The notes under the pieces are model-generated. The model was not told where the DNA came from, made no database searches, and worked only from the letters and a program-made list of their open reading frames with translations. A DNA stretch of 21,701 bases from Pigoraptor chileana (Eukaryota > Opisthokonta > Filasterea), in NCBI GenBank assembly GCA_943704495.1, contig CALSCR010000984.1, positions 1 through 21,701 of the forward strand, read 5' to 3'. The position numbers and the translations under genes are program-made. Positions 1-8,772 of the stretch are shown piece after piece (positions within the stretch are counted from its first letter, which is position 1; every line of letters starts with the position of its first letter).

Positions 1-75
<75 letters not shown>
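1..75. repeat. (CA)n microsatellite
   Basis: An uninterrupted CA dinucleotide run starts at the window edge and stops at the first G at position 76. It lies about 120 bp upstream of the VIT-vWA start codon. The left end is cut by the window, so its full length is unknown. Confidence 0.98.
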
Positions 76-77
<2 letters not shown>

Positions 78-99
78 AAATTAACTGCTGCGAATTGTG

Positions 100-107
100 T
101 ATATATA
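100..107 (+). promoter_or_regulatory. Possible TATA element of the VIT-vWA gene
   Basis: An alternating TATATATA stretch lies about 85 bp upstream of the ATG at 192, between the CA microsatellite and the gene. Spacing fits a short 5' leader, but a TA-rich run beside a microsatellite may be incidental. Confidence 0.3.
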
Positions 108-191
108 CTAGCATCACAAGCTGAAGAACCAAATAACAGAAACGTTTGACGAAACGATTACTTATAACTTCTTCCGCATCATAACTTGAAA

Positions 192-2873
192 ATGGTCGTC
201 CTTCCCTACCCGCACTGTGGCCTGCTCTATATCATCCGCCCACCAAATGTTGCGCCCATTTACGCGCCCGTGCCATTGCGATCGGTCCTTGTGGAGGGCA
301 AGGTGGTGGACATGGTCGCCGAGGTCAAAGTCATCCAAGAATACGAGAACCGCGAATCGCTTCCCATCGAAGCAACTTATGTATTTCCTCTCGACGAAAA
401 GTCGGCAGTGTTTGAGTTCACCGCCGAAGTCGATGGGCGCATCGTGAATGGAGTCGTCCGGCCAAAGGAGATCGCGCGCGCGGAGTACGAGCACGCCGTC
501 GCGCAGGGTCAGTCGGCATACCTGCTTGAAGAGTCACGTGCCGACGTCTTCGAGGTGTCTGTGGGCAATCTGCAGCCTGGCAAGACGGCAAAGATTTCCA
601 TATCGTATGTCACGGAGCTCGCACTCGAAACAGACCGCATCAAGTTTGTGCTCCCGACCGCCGTCGCACCCCGCTACTCTCCTGCGGGCGAAACCGACCC
701 CATTCCGAGCATTACGTACTCCGGCGGCAAGTCACCGTATGCCCTTAAGCTTGACCTTCTCATTGAAATGCCTCTGGGAATCACAGCCGTGACTTCGCCC
801 ACTCATGCAATCACATACAAGCGGACGAACGATCACCTTGGTGAGGCCTCGCTGACGTTCAGCACCACGTCGATGGACCGCGATCTTGTTGTCCTTGTCG
901 CCACGCCAAGCGCTCACGAGCACAGGGCTGTGTTTGAGAGCGACGGCACCGACACGGCTGCCATGGTGACGCTGGTTCCGCGCTTTGAGCTCGATGATGT
1001 CAAGACAGAGATCATTTTCGTGATTGATCGTAGCGGATCGATGGAAGGATCCCAGATTGCACAGGCTGCAAATGCAATGCGCATCTTTTTGCGTTCGCTT
1101 CCGCCCGATTGCTACTTCAACATTGTCGGTTTTGGAAGTTCGTACGAATTTCTTTTCAAGGAAAGCGCAAAGTACGACGACAAGTCGATGGCCACGGCCT
1201 CCACCCACGCACAGTCGCTGCAGGCCGATCTGGGCGGGACTGAGCTGCTGAACCCCATGGAGGCCATTCTGAAGCGGCCCCAGATCAAGGGATATCCGCG
1301 CCAGGTATTTGTGCTGACGGATGGGCAGATCAGCAACACGGACCAGGTCATCAGCCTCGTCACAAAACACAGCGACACCACACGCGTCTTTGCCCTCGGC
1401 ATCGGTCATTCCGTCAGTCGTCATCTTGTCGAGGGACTTGCGCGCGCGGGGAAGGGGACGGCGCAGTTTGTGGTCGACGGAGAGAGCATGGAGGCCAAGG
1501 TCATGCGGCAGCTCAAGCACGCAATCCAGCCCGCCCTCTCCGACGTCCGCATCGACTGGGGCGAATCGACCGCACCGGCGCCCGCAGCCGCAACTGCGCC
1601 CGAGGCCACACAGGAGCCGCCCAAGCGCAGCCTGCTCGGATACCGTAAGCCCAGCGTGCCAAAGGCGTCGACTGTACCGCCCCCCACGTGGTCTATGCAG
1701 GCTCCGTTCACGCTCCCGCCCGTGTTTGACGGCGAGCGGTTCATCGCCTATTGCATCTTCCGCGGAGTGCGATCGGCTCCCGCGACGGTCAAAGTGGTCG
1801 CAAACTCGCCGGATGGTCCCCTCGAGGCCGAACTGAAGGTTGGAGAGGACAACTGCTTCGAAGGCAACACCGTCCATCGACTCGCCGCACGCACACTTAT
1901 CCGCGATCTTGAGGAGGACCGCAGTTACATGCACAAGGCACCCGGCGTCGTCACACCGACATCACAAGCAGTCGATGCGGAGGTCGAGCGACTTGCTCTC
2001 AAGTATTCGCTCGCATCGCGACGCACTGCATTTGTTGCGGTTGATCCGACACGTCCATCGGATTTCAGCCTGTACCACTGCCACTACGGGCCGATGCAGC
2101 GCCCAGTCCCCGTCGCCAGTGCCTCAAGCAATCTGATGTACCATGGCCTATGCCCTTCTCCTCCGGGGGGTGCAATGATGATGAAGTGTTCTGCCGCCCC
2201 TCCGCAGAAGAAAAAGTCTGGTGCGGGACTCATGGGCATGGTCGGATCCATGTTTGGTGGCGGTGGCGGCGGCGCACTCCGGTCCACCCCTCCTTCCGCT
2301 CCTTCTGCTGCGCCCACTGTGCAAGCGTCGCGATCGCGGAGTGCTGGCGCCAGTGCTGCCATTGACAGCTCATTCGCACGCGACATGAACTGCGCACCGG
2401 CACCCGTGATGATGAAGGAAAGCTGCCGGAAAGAGCAAGCGAATGTGTGCGATGACGAGCAGGAGGAGGCGCTGTGTGCAGACTTCTCAGCTCCTCCGCC
2501 CCCTCCGCCCGCCTCGTTTGCGGCGGCGCCTCCCATGGCGGAATTGGCCAAGCTGTCTGTGGCCTCAGCAAACTCGTTCTCGGGTGTTATTTCGGCGCAG
2601 AAGTTTGACGGTTCCTTCAACGAGAGCCTACTTGCATCGATTGGTGCGTCCGACGCCTCGTTCTCGGCCGCGTACGCAACATCTGGGGCGACTTCGCGTG
2701 ACCAGTGGCTCACTGCGGTTGCGGTGGTGTATATGGAGATGCGTCTGGCGTCGCGGAAGGACGAATGGGAGCTCATGGCAAACAAGGCGACAAAATGGCT
2801 ACGTGCACGCTCGGGATGCCCCGACGCCGACGCAACGCTTGCAGCCGCACGGGCGTTTGTGATGACCCTTTAG
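192..2873 (+). CDS. VIT and von Willebrand factor A domain protein (VWA5A/ITIH-like)
   Basis: Single-exon gene of 893 aa. I chose the ATG at 192; the open frame extends upstream only to a TTG. The N-terminal VIT domain (about residues 10-145) contains the family hallmark of a YVFPLDEKSAV stretch followed by RPKEIARAEYEHAV. A vWA domain follows (about 272-445) with an intact metal-ion-dependent adhesion site: DRSGS at 279-283, Thr350 in GGTEL and Asp377 in VLTDG. About residues 620-790 are low-complexity, rich in Pro, Ala, Gly and Met, with a poly-Gly run. The last 100 residues form a conserved tail (FDGSF ... WLTAVAVVYMEMR ... EWELMANKATKWL) like that ending VWA5A, PARP4 and many Dictyostelium VIT-vWA proteins. 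No signal peptide or membrane segment is evident, so it is probably cytosolic and mediates metal-dependent protein binding. Partner and exact role are unknown. The gene is convergent with the glycosyltransferase gene. Confidence 0.93.
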   Translation: MVVLPYPHCGLLYIIRPPNVAPIYAPVPLRSVLVEGKVVDMVAEVKVIQEYENRESLPIEATYVFPLDEKSAVFEFTAEVDGRIVNGVVRPKEIARAEYEHAVAQGQSAYLLEESRADVFEVSVGNLQPGKTAKISISYVTELALETDRIKFVLPTAVAPRYSPAGETDPIPSITYSGGKSPYALKLDLLIEMPLGITAVTSPTHAITYKRTNDHLGEASLTFSTTSMDRDLVVLVATPSAHEHRAVFESDGTDTAAMVTLVPRFELDDVKTEIIFVIDRSGSMEGSQIAQAANAMRIFLRSLPPDCYFNIVGFGSSYEFLFKESAKYDDKSMATASTHAQSLQADLGGTELLNPMEAILKRPQIKGYPRQVFVLTDGQISNTDQVISLVTKHSDTTRVFALGIGHSVSRHLVEGLARAGKGTAQFVVDGESMEAKVMRQLKHAIQPALSDVRIDWGESTAPAPAAATAPEATQEPPKRSLLGYRKPSVPKASTVPPPTWSMQAPFTLPPVFDGERFIAYCIFRGVRSAPATVKVVANSPDGPLEAELKVGEDNCFEGNTVHRLAARTLIRDLEEDRSYMHKAPGVVTPTSQAVDAEVERLALKYSLASRRTAFVAVDPTRPSDFSLYHCHYGPMQRPVPVASASSNLMYHGLCPSPPGGAMMMKCSAAPPQKKKSGAGLMGMVGSMFGGGGGGALRSTPPSAPSAAPTVQASRSRSAGASAAIDSSFARDMNCAPAPVMMKESCRKEQANVCDDEQEEALCADFSAPPPPPPASFAAAPPMAELAKLSVASANSFSGVISAQKFDGSFNESLLASIGASDASFSAAYATSGATSRDQWLTAVAVVYMEMRLASRKDEWELMANKATKWLRARSGCPDADATLAAARAFVMTL

Positions 2874-2957
2874 ATGCTTAGACGATGTTTTTGTGTGGTG
2901 ATGCGGATACGGTCGTCCTGTGCTATGGTTGTATATTGACTTTTGTGCATTTATCAA

Positions 2958-2963
2958 ATTAAA
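2958..2963 (+). terminator. Candidate poly(A) signal of the VIT-vWA gene
   Basis: An ATTAAA hexamer lies 85 bp beyond the VIT-vWA stop codon and before the convergent gene's 3' end at 3077. It is the best match to a polyadenylation hexamer in this 203-bp gap. Call based on motif and position only. Confidence 0.4.
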
Positions 2964-3076
2964 CGCCGTACTGAGCACCCTGTGCAGACAAGCCTTTCCG
3001 CACTCATTAGCACAATTATAAGACCTCGGTTGCAAGGATTGCCGTACGCGAAATTCGGGCAGCTTTATATTTAAAT

Positions 3077-6000
3077 TTAGTTCACATGAGCCATAGTTCT
3101 GAGGAACTTTTTTCCAACAGGACGCACGACAGTGCTGCCAGGGACAAGGGGGTTCCCCTTGTAAATGCGCACAAATTGGCTGATGCACTCGCTCCGGATC
3201 TTGAAATGGTCAACGTTGGCTTGAAATTGTCCCGTGGCACTCCTCCGGCTGTATTGCGCGTCGACCCAGACAGGGGGCAGTCCCGTTTCCGCAGCCACCG
3301 CAAAGTTCATCGCAAGGTCATCGCAGTTCATTACCGAGTTGACGATCGAAAGAACTTCGTCCGGCGATCGCCAGTATGTTGAGAAATGTTTCTTGTGGAT
3401 AAACGACGCTCCGAGAAGAATGAAATGATACTCGTGGTCACTGTCGACATCGGGCTGCAGTCCATACTCCCAAACGCCACCAGACTTCTGCTTTGCTGAT
3501 CGCGGAATGAAACCCACGATCTGATCTTGGCGCGACAACCACTCTCGAAACGCAAATTCCACTGCTTCCGTGCCGAAAATGAGGTCGTCGTCAATGAGGA
3601 AAACTGCGTCCGGCGCATCAGGAGGAAGGTTTGCCGAACGATAGCGATTGGCGATCAGATTAGCCCCTTGGGGCCTAAAAAAGATGGGTTTTCCGCATTG
3701 AGGAACGAATTCCGACTCGACGGGCACAGGCTCGCCAACGTTGTTCCAGACAATGACAATGCCCCACAGTGACGGTAGTGTGCAATAATGCTCCAGAATG
3801 GCCTTAACGAGCTCCGTGCGCTGGAAGGTGATTGTCACAAGCACGAACTGTGTGGTGCCGTCCTGCCGAGCCGCCGGTCAGTCGGTCAGCACGCGTCAAA
3901 ATTTGAAAATTAGCAATTGTTTGAACAATTCATAGACCCCTGCTGCACGATAAAAGTTCACTGAGATAATTCTGATAGTGCAAACTATTGGGTTCCGAAT
4001 TCAGTTACAGAATCGGTCGGCCGCACAATTCGTTAGAAGATTGATACAGCCCGGCTACGGACAGATGATAAGAGCAACTGGACGTGAGAAGACCTCAGTC
4101 GTGTAAACACACCTTAGGTTTACCGGCTAATTGGCCCGCATCGGCATTGCGTCGAAGTGCACCAGAGCCAAACAAACTCTTGGAGACGTCCTTGTCGTAT
4201 ATCGCCGCCGGAAACTTTGCAACCTCTAGCGATAGCCGCGCCTTCATGGCATTGTACTCCGGCCCCTTGGCGACCCCGTTCACTTGCGAAACACCGTAAA
4301 GCTCCGACGTATAGGCGACGAAATCCTCCCACAGTGACAACGACTTTTGGAACCCGGATGCACGGCTTGCAACCGAATGTGGAATGTCGATCGTGAATAC
4401 ATCCGGAAGAATGATGAAACGATATCCAGCGGCGAACATGTGGTATACTTGCTGTGCAAAGTTTCCGCCCCGGTCGACAAACGAATCGTTGAAGAGTGGG
4501 ATGTTGCTGCGCGCAATGTAGTACGGCTCGAATCGGACGGAGTAGTTGACCTCGAAAAACTCGTTCGTCACCATCCACCGCGAATGATTTGTCGGCATGT
4601 ACGCTGGGTTAAAGTACATGTGCATCGGCCGCAGTCCACCCGTTCGAAGTGCAGTAACCGCGGCAGGTTTAGTAAGAAAGGTACATGTCTTCCCGATGCG
4701 TCCTGCAAACTGAAGCGGAGTATTCTCGGGCAGCTCGAGCGCTGGCGGGACGTATGCCATAAGCCCGGGGCATGTTCCAGTTGAGTAGGCGCTCGCGTAC
4801 GCTGTTTCCGCAAGCCTCACTTGTTCCATAAACGCCGACATGCACGAGCTTGGCAAGACATCGAGATCAAGGACCATAATCCAGTCCGATTTTACCTGCT
4901 GTGTGGCGACATTCCGTAGCATATTGATAGGATAAAACGTGACCTGCCCATCATCACCTGTTGGTCGCCGCCGCCGAACAAAATGAAAGTCGACCCACTT
5001 CTGAAGCGTGGGATTCGTTTCGACAAGACTCCGCACCGCTAACTCGTCGTTCTCGGGATTGTCGACTAGAATCGCCAATGAAATTGGTCCCTGCCAAACT
5101 CCGGCCAACTTTGCGAGATGCATGAACACGCGGTCTACTGATGCCTGAACAGCGACGGTAATTGAGGACGCCCGCATCGCACTCGAGTCCTTGCCTCGCA
5201 TGGCGACCCCTTCCGTGGATAGTATCGCCCCAGGAACAATCTCAAAGATATGGTCGTATGGGTCGATTAGAGTGTGGGTATTGGCACCAGGCGTAAGTAG
5301 TATTCCAAAGTTCTGGGCGCGGGTGCATTGACGACCGCCTTCCAGCGTCGTGCTGCCGTGACAATGGGTGCGCTCGGTCGTCGGTGATTTGGATTTCCGG
5401 ACCTTCACGCGAAGCGGATCGGTAGGATCGCAGTCCGTCTGTGTAGGTAGAATTGTAGATGTGGATATTCGCAAAATTAATCACGCAGTAGAAAAGACTG
5501 AAACAATCGCTGGAAATGAATGTCAAGAAACCAGTTATAGACTGAAGGTACCGTAATGGTCATCCTCAAATCGTCCGGTGCGAAAGGGCTTCAGATGTGA
5601 CTGTCAGTACACAAGCATTCATTTGAACAGCCTCACCTTCTCGCGCATAATGCTCGAGACGGGTATTCGCTCCAGGAAAGCGCCACGTCTTTGAACAGAG
5701 TTTGCGCTGTTTGCTGTATTGGCTCTCTTGAACCCCCATTCTTCCTCGTACTCGCGACGGATCAATCGATTTCCAGTGTGCGGCATGAGTGCGACTTTCT
5801 TTTGCGCAAGCTCCTTTAAAATCATGTCAGTCACGTATCCTGGTTGGTAGTTGTCGGTGAAATGAAAATACTGCCAAGAACGCACAATGCTCGCCTGCAT
5901 TGCCGAAATCTGTTCCGCAGATATGCCTCTGAGAATAGATGGGACGTCGGCAATCCGCTGTGGCGATATCTTAATGGAGATCTGCTGCCAGTCGACAAAC

Positions 6001-7076
6001 CGCTCGAAAGGGTACTCGAGGTCATCCGAAAGTAAAACGGGAATGCAGCCGGAAAGGATTGCCTCATAGGGTCGCGGCGTCCACGCCCACCACCCCTCGG
6101 GGCACAGACAGAAGACGGAATCGTACATGGGCGTGAAGATGTCGCCCCACTTTCCGGTGCTGACCTGAACAAGAAAGCCTGGCTCGTTCACGAAGTGCTT
6201 ACTGATGTACTGCCGCACGCCCGTGCTATATCGCGTATCGTTCACGATTGTGCCGCCCCAAAAGACGAGATGCTTCTTGTTGTGAAACACAGGCTCTGCA
6301 TTGGCAACGCTGTCTGGGACGCCCGGGCCTCCAGCAGTGAAGACTGGGGGGGCGCGATGAATGCCGGGTATCACTATGTCCTTCCACGGCTGATAGACCA
6401 TCTCCGAGTATTGCCCGTTAGTAACAAGGAAGATGGACCGTCGGATCTTTGAGAAGTCGCCGAAAAGATGAGCGCCATATCCTTGCGTAAAAGCCCACAC
6501 GTGATCTTCGCCGCCCCGTCGATCCCAGTATGGATACTTGGCTCTGATGTAATCCAGCGCTCCCTCAAGAAATGCGGATGTTTGGCGCAGATCAGGCATG
6601 TTCACTCCTTCGATGCGCGCGCCATTCTTGATAAGGCACGAGACGTATGCCGGCACGTAAAAGAAGTTGGCCTCGGATGGGTCGCTAGTGACGTATGGGC
6701 TTTCGAGGAGTGTCTTGTGGAACGCGACCTCCGAACCGTAAAAGACTTTGCAACACACGCAGATGTGACGCGAATTTGTTTTGCGGCTAGCGTCGAGAAG
6801 CGCACCGTTGTATAATTGCGGCAAGGGATAGACGAAAACTTTCACGTCCAATTCGATCAGTGATGTCCCATCCCGCCGGCGACGGAGCGTTTCGCTACCT
6901 TTGCTATCGAACACCGCAACTGCTTCGCTGATATGCGCTTCGCCTGTATGGGCAGACCCAGTGGGGGAGGGAACTATGTCTGTGGAGAGAAAATGCGCTG
7001 TGTATCCGAAAACGATAAGGGCGCCCAGAAAAACTGGCCATAGCCTCCTCCTTTGCAGGCTGCGTGCACACAGCAT
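3077..7076 (-). CDS. Three-domain glycosyltransferase: exostosin GT47 - LARGE-type GT49 - EXTL2-type GT64
   Basis: Exons, in transcription order, are 7076-5637, 5438-4113 and 3862-3077, giving 1183 aa. Both junctions are phase 0: donor AAG|GTGAGG to CAG|ACGGAC, and AAG|GTGTGT to CAG|GACGGC. An acceptor 15 nt further on (exon starting at 3847) would also keep frame and drop five residues. The start is the ATG at 7076; only a GTG precedes it in the open frame. Residues about 12-30 form a signal anchor, implying a type II Golgi protein. Exon 1 is an exostosin GT47 domain (about 78-430) with CPEGWWAWTPRPYEAILSGC. Exon 2 is a GT49 domain like LARGE/B4GAT1 (about 570-890), with FYPINMLRNVA and the DLD metal site at 671-673. 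Exon 3 is a GT64 domain very like EXTL2, with VVWNN-like IVIVWNN, DDD at 1013-1015 and NCDDLAMNF. Neither downstream exon has an upstream ATG, and exons 1 and 2 run into stops just past the donors, which supports one gene. GT47 and GT64 build heparan-type chains in animals and GT49 adds glucuronate to xylose; the product here is unknown. Confidence 0.87.
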
Positions 7077-8344
7077 AGTGCCCACCGGTGCCGCAATCCT
7101 GCGGCCCGACTCAGTTCAGCTTATGCGTTAAAACTTCCTTCCTCGCCCCCCTGATGTTTTACGAGGGATGCATTGGAGCAATTACATGTTCTCATGTTCT
7201 CGCGTTGCCTGAGAGCCGACTGGATGCAAGCGTCGGCCGGTGCCGTGTGGGGCCTGTCGACGATGGCCTCAAATATCCGGGATTTATTCCCACAGGTGGC
7301 GGCACGTGCCAAGCCCCCTCCGGCCTAATTATTAAAAAAATTATTTTTATTTAAATTTCAGAGGTAATTTGGGGCAGCACATCCCGGGGTACTTCTGCGG
7401 CGCACCGAATCAGTTCGGTCACCAATCGTACCGCCGAACCTTGGTTTTCACAATTCAGCTGACAACTGCCGAGAAGACCATCTGACCTCTGTTTTACTAA
7501 AATGCGGCTACCAGCATCTCCTCAGCGGCCAATAATTGGCTCACATAGTCGGTCTCCGAGAGAACAGTGTGAACCGAGAGTGTATGTGGATATCGATGTC
7601 GGTCTGTTGCGGCATGTTAGTATGATGTGGAGGTGTGTGTGTGTGTGTGTGATAGTGTGATTATGCCGACTTGTCAGTGTATGCCTGTTGCATTTGTCTC
7701 GGTGCCTGCGCCGTGGTTGTCATCTGTGGTGAGCAATTGAATAATCTCTGCGTCAGTCCGATGGTGTTGGGATCAGTGGTGCCGGTTTTCGTTAACGGGC
7801 TGTCCGATAATCAGTCCAGTATTCTGACATCCGCAGTTAGATCAACCACATACCCAGTCATCATCTGCGGCCGCCGCGGCGCACGACCGTGCCATAAACG
7901 AGCATCTGCGAATCTCGGTCATGTGCCGTGATCCGATACGCAACCTTTACTTTTGGTGGGCTACACTTTGTTTCATCACTACTGATGGTCTGCCGGCCAG
8001 TGCGGCGAACGGCAGTCGCGCTTCCGCACTAAACAGTACTGTCAGTGAGGTCTGTTGCTCCCCTGCCGGCGCAGTTTAACGTACCACCGGCCGGCCGCAG
8101 TAAATTCGGCACACACTGACAGGCCAGTCAGGCGCCGGACTGGCGGCCGGCCTGCATTCAGTGTCTGCAAGGCAAGGGTCAGCTGGCATATGTGAATTCA
8201 GTTGTCACTGGACACGGTGACGCGGCGCGGCCGGCGGCGTCGCCGTCACGTACTGCCGATGGGTCCCGCCACTCTGACGGTTGTTCCGCCGGTCCATCAG
8301 CAGTGACTTCAGGGGGATGCCTCTTTTGCTTGAATAAAAGGAAA
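7077..8344. other. Intergenic region between divergent GT and PLD genes
   Basis: About 1.3 kb without a supportable gene. It holds a very AT-rich stretch at about 7325-7360, a (GT)9 run at 7633-7650, and a GC-rich segment at about 8040-8170 with CCGGCCGGCC and a small inverted repeat (GCCAGTC ... GACTGGC). An open frame of 86 codons at 7671-7931 has no recognisable similarity or splice context. Promoter elements of the leftward GT gene must lie here, but I cannot place them with confidence. Confidence 0.6.
7633..7650. repeat. (GT)9 microsatellite
   Basis: Nine GT dinucleotides in tandem, followed by a short imperfect GATAGTGTG extension, in the spacer between the divergent GT and PLD genes. 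Confidence 0.95.
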
Positions 8345-8346
8345 AA

Positions 8347-8382
8347 CCCCCATAATGGGTGCCAAATAATTCATTATGGGGG
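8347..8382. repeat. Perfect 11-bp inverted repeat (CCCCCATAATG / CATTATGGGGG)
   Basis: Left arm 8347-8357 and right arm 8372-8382 are exact reverse complements around a 14-nt centre that contains GGTGCCAAA, the reverse of the TTTGGCACC motif found further downstream. The element lies about 195 bp upstream of the PLD TATA box. It could be a binding site for a dimeric factor, or a relic of a foldback element. Confidence 0.9.
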
Positions 8383-8449
8383 CCAATCAAAACAACCACG
8401 ACAAAGCGAAACTTTTATATTTAACGGTCCACTGGCCACCATGAACACC

Positions 8450-8520
8450 TTTGGCACCCATAAAGACCGTTTTGGCACCCACAGTAAAGGCCGCCCCCAT
8501 AACGACCGTTTTGGCACCCA
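8450..8520 (+). repeat. Cluster of TTTGGCACCCA direct repeats upstream of the PLD gene
   Basis: TTTGGCACCCA occurs at 8450-8460, 8471-8481 and 8510-8520. The last two belong to an exact 17-nt direct repeat (GACCGTTTTGGCACCCA at 8465-8481 and 8504-8520). A CCCCCATAA copy sits between them, and a related TTGGCCCCCAATT follows at about 8531. With the inverted repeat at 8347-8382 this makes a dense array ending about 40 bp before a TATA box, which suggests an upstream activating region for the PLD gene. Confidence 0.75.
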
Positions 8521-8575
8521 TAAATGCCACTTGGCCCCCAATTCAGTATGGAGTCTGAATGACGCGGCAAGTAGC

Positions 8576-8583
8576 TATAAATA
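8576..8583 (+). promoter_or_regulatory. TATA box of the phospholipase D gene
   Basis: TATAAATA within GCTATAAATAGC is a near-ideal TATA box, 190 bp upstream of the ATG at 8773. A start site around 8605-8615 would give a leader of roughly 160 nt containing two upstream ATGs (about 8663 and 8721). A pyrimidine-rich CAG at about 8690-8697 could be the acceptor of a leader intron that removes the first of them. Confidence 0.6.
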
Positions 8584-8772
8584 GCATTGACATTGCCCAC
8601 TGCAGCTGTGCCGTGCCGACCAGGCTGGACAACAATCATAGGCCGTTGCGGACACATTTTTTATGCACAGACACTACGTTTTGTCTTTTGTTTCAGAAGA
8701 TAGTTGTTTTTTTCAAGTAGATGCCGACCGCTCACCGCGCGTGATAAACTCGCCCTTGATGCAAACACCAAC

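Noticed and set aside
732-1934. 400-codon open frame on the minus strand inside the VIT-vWA gene
   Set aside because: It lies antisense to a conserved domain protein in GC-rich sequence, where stop-free shadow frames are expected. Its translation is Arg/His/Cys-rich and matches no family I recognise.
3848-5636. Treating the GT47, GT49 and GT64 segments as three separate genes
   Set aside because: The GT49 and GT64 segments open only at non-ATG codons within the introns, and canonical donors and acceptors join all three in phase 0. The small gaps (198 and 250 bp) are of intron size for this window.
7671-7931. 86-codon open frame in the GT/PLD spacer, Cys-rich at its start
   Set aside because: No similarity, no clear splice partners and no promoter evidence; length is compatible with chance.
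8347-8520. CRISPR-like or MITE-type array
   Set aside because: Repeat spacing is irregular (20-39 nt), units are short and in both orientations, and there are no terminal inverted repeats with target-site duplications. A eukaryotic promoter array fits better.
8192-8584. 130-codon open frame containing repeated FGTHK units
   Set aside because: The peptide repeat is just the translation of the TTTGGCACCCATAAA DNA motif cluster upstream of the TATA box. It has no conserved domain and lies in promoter position.
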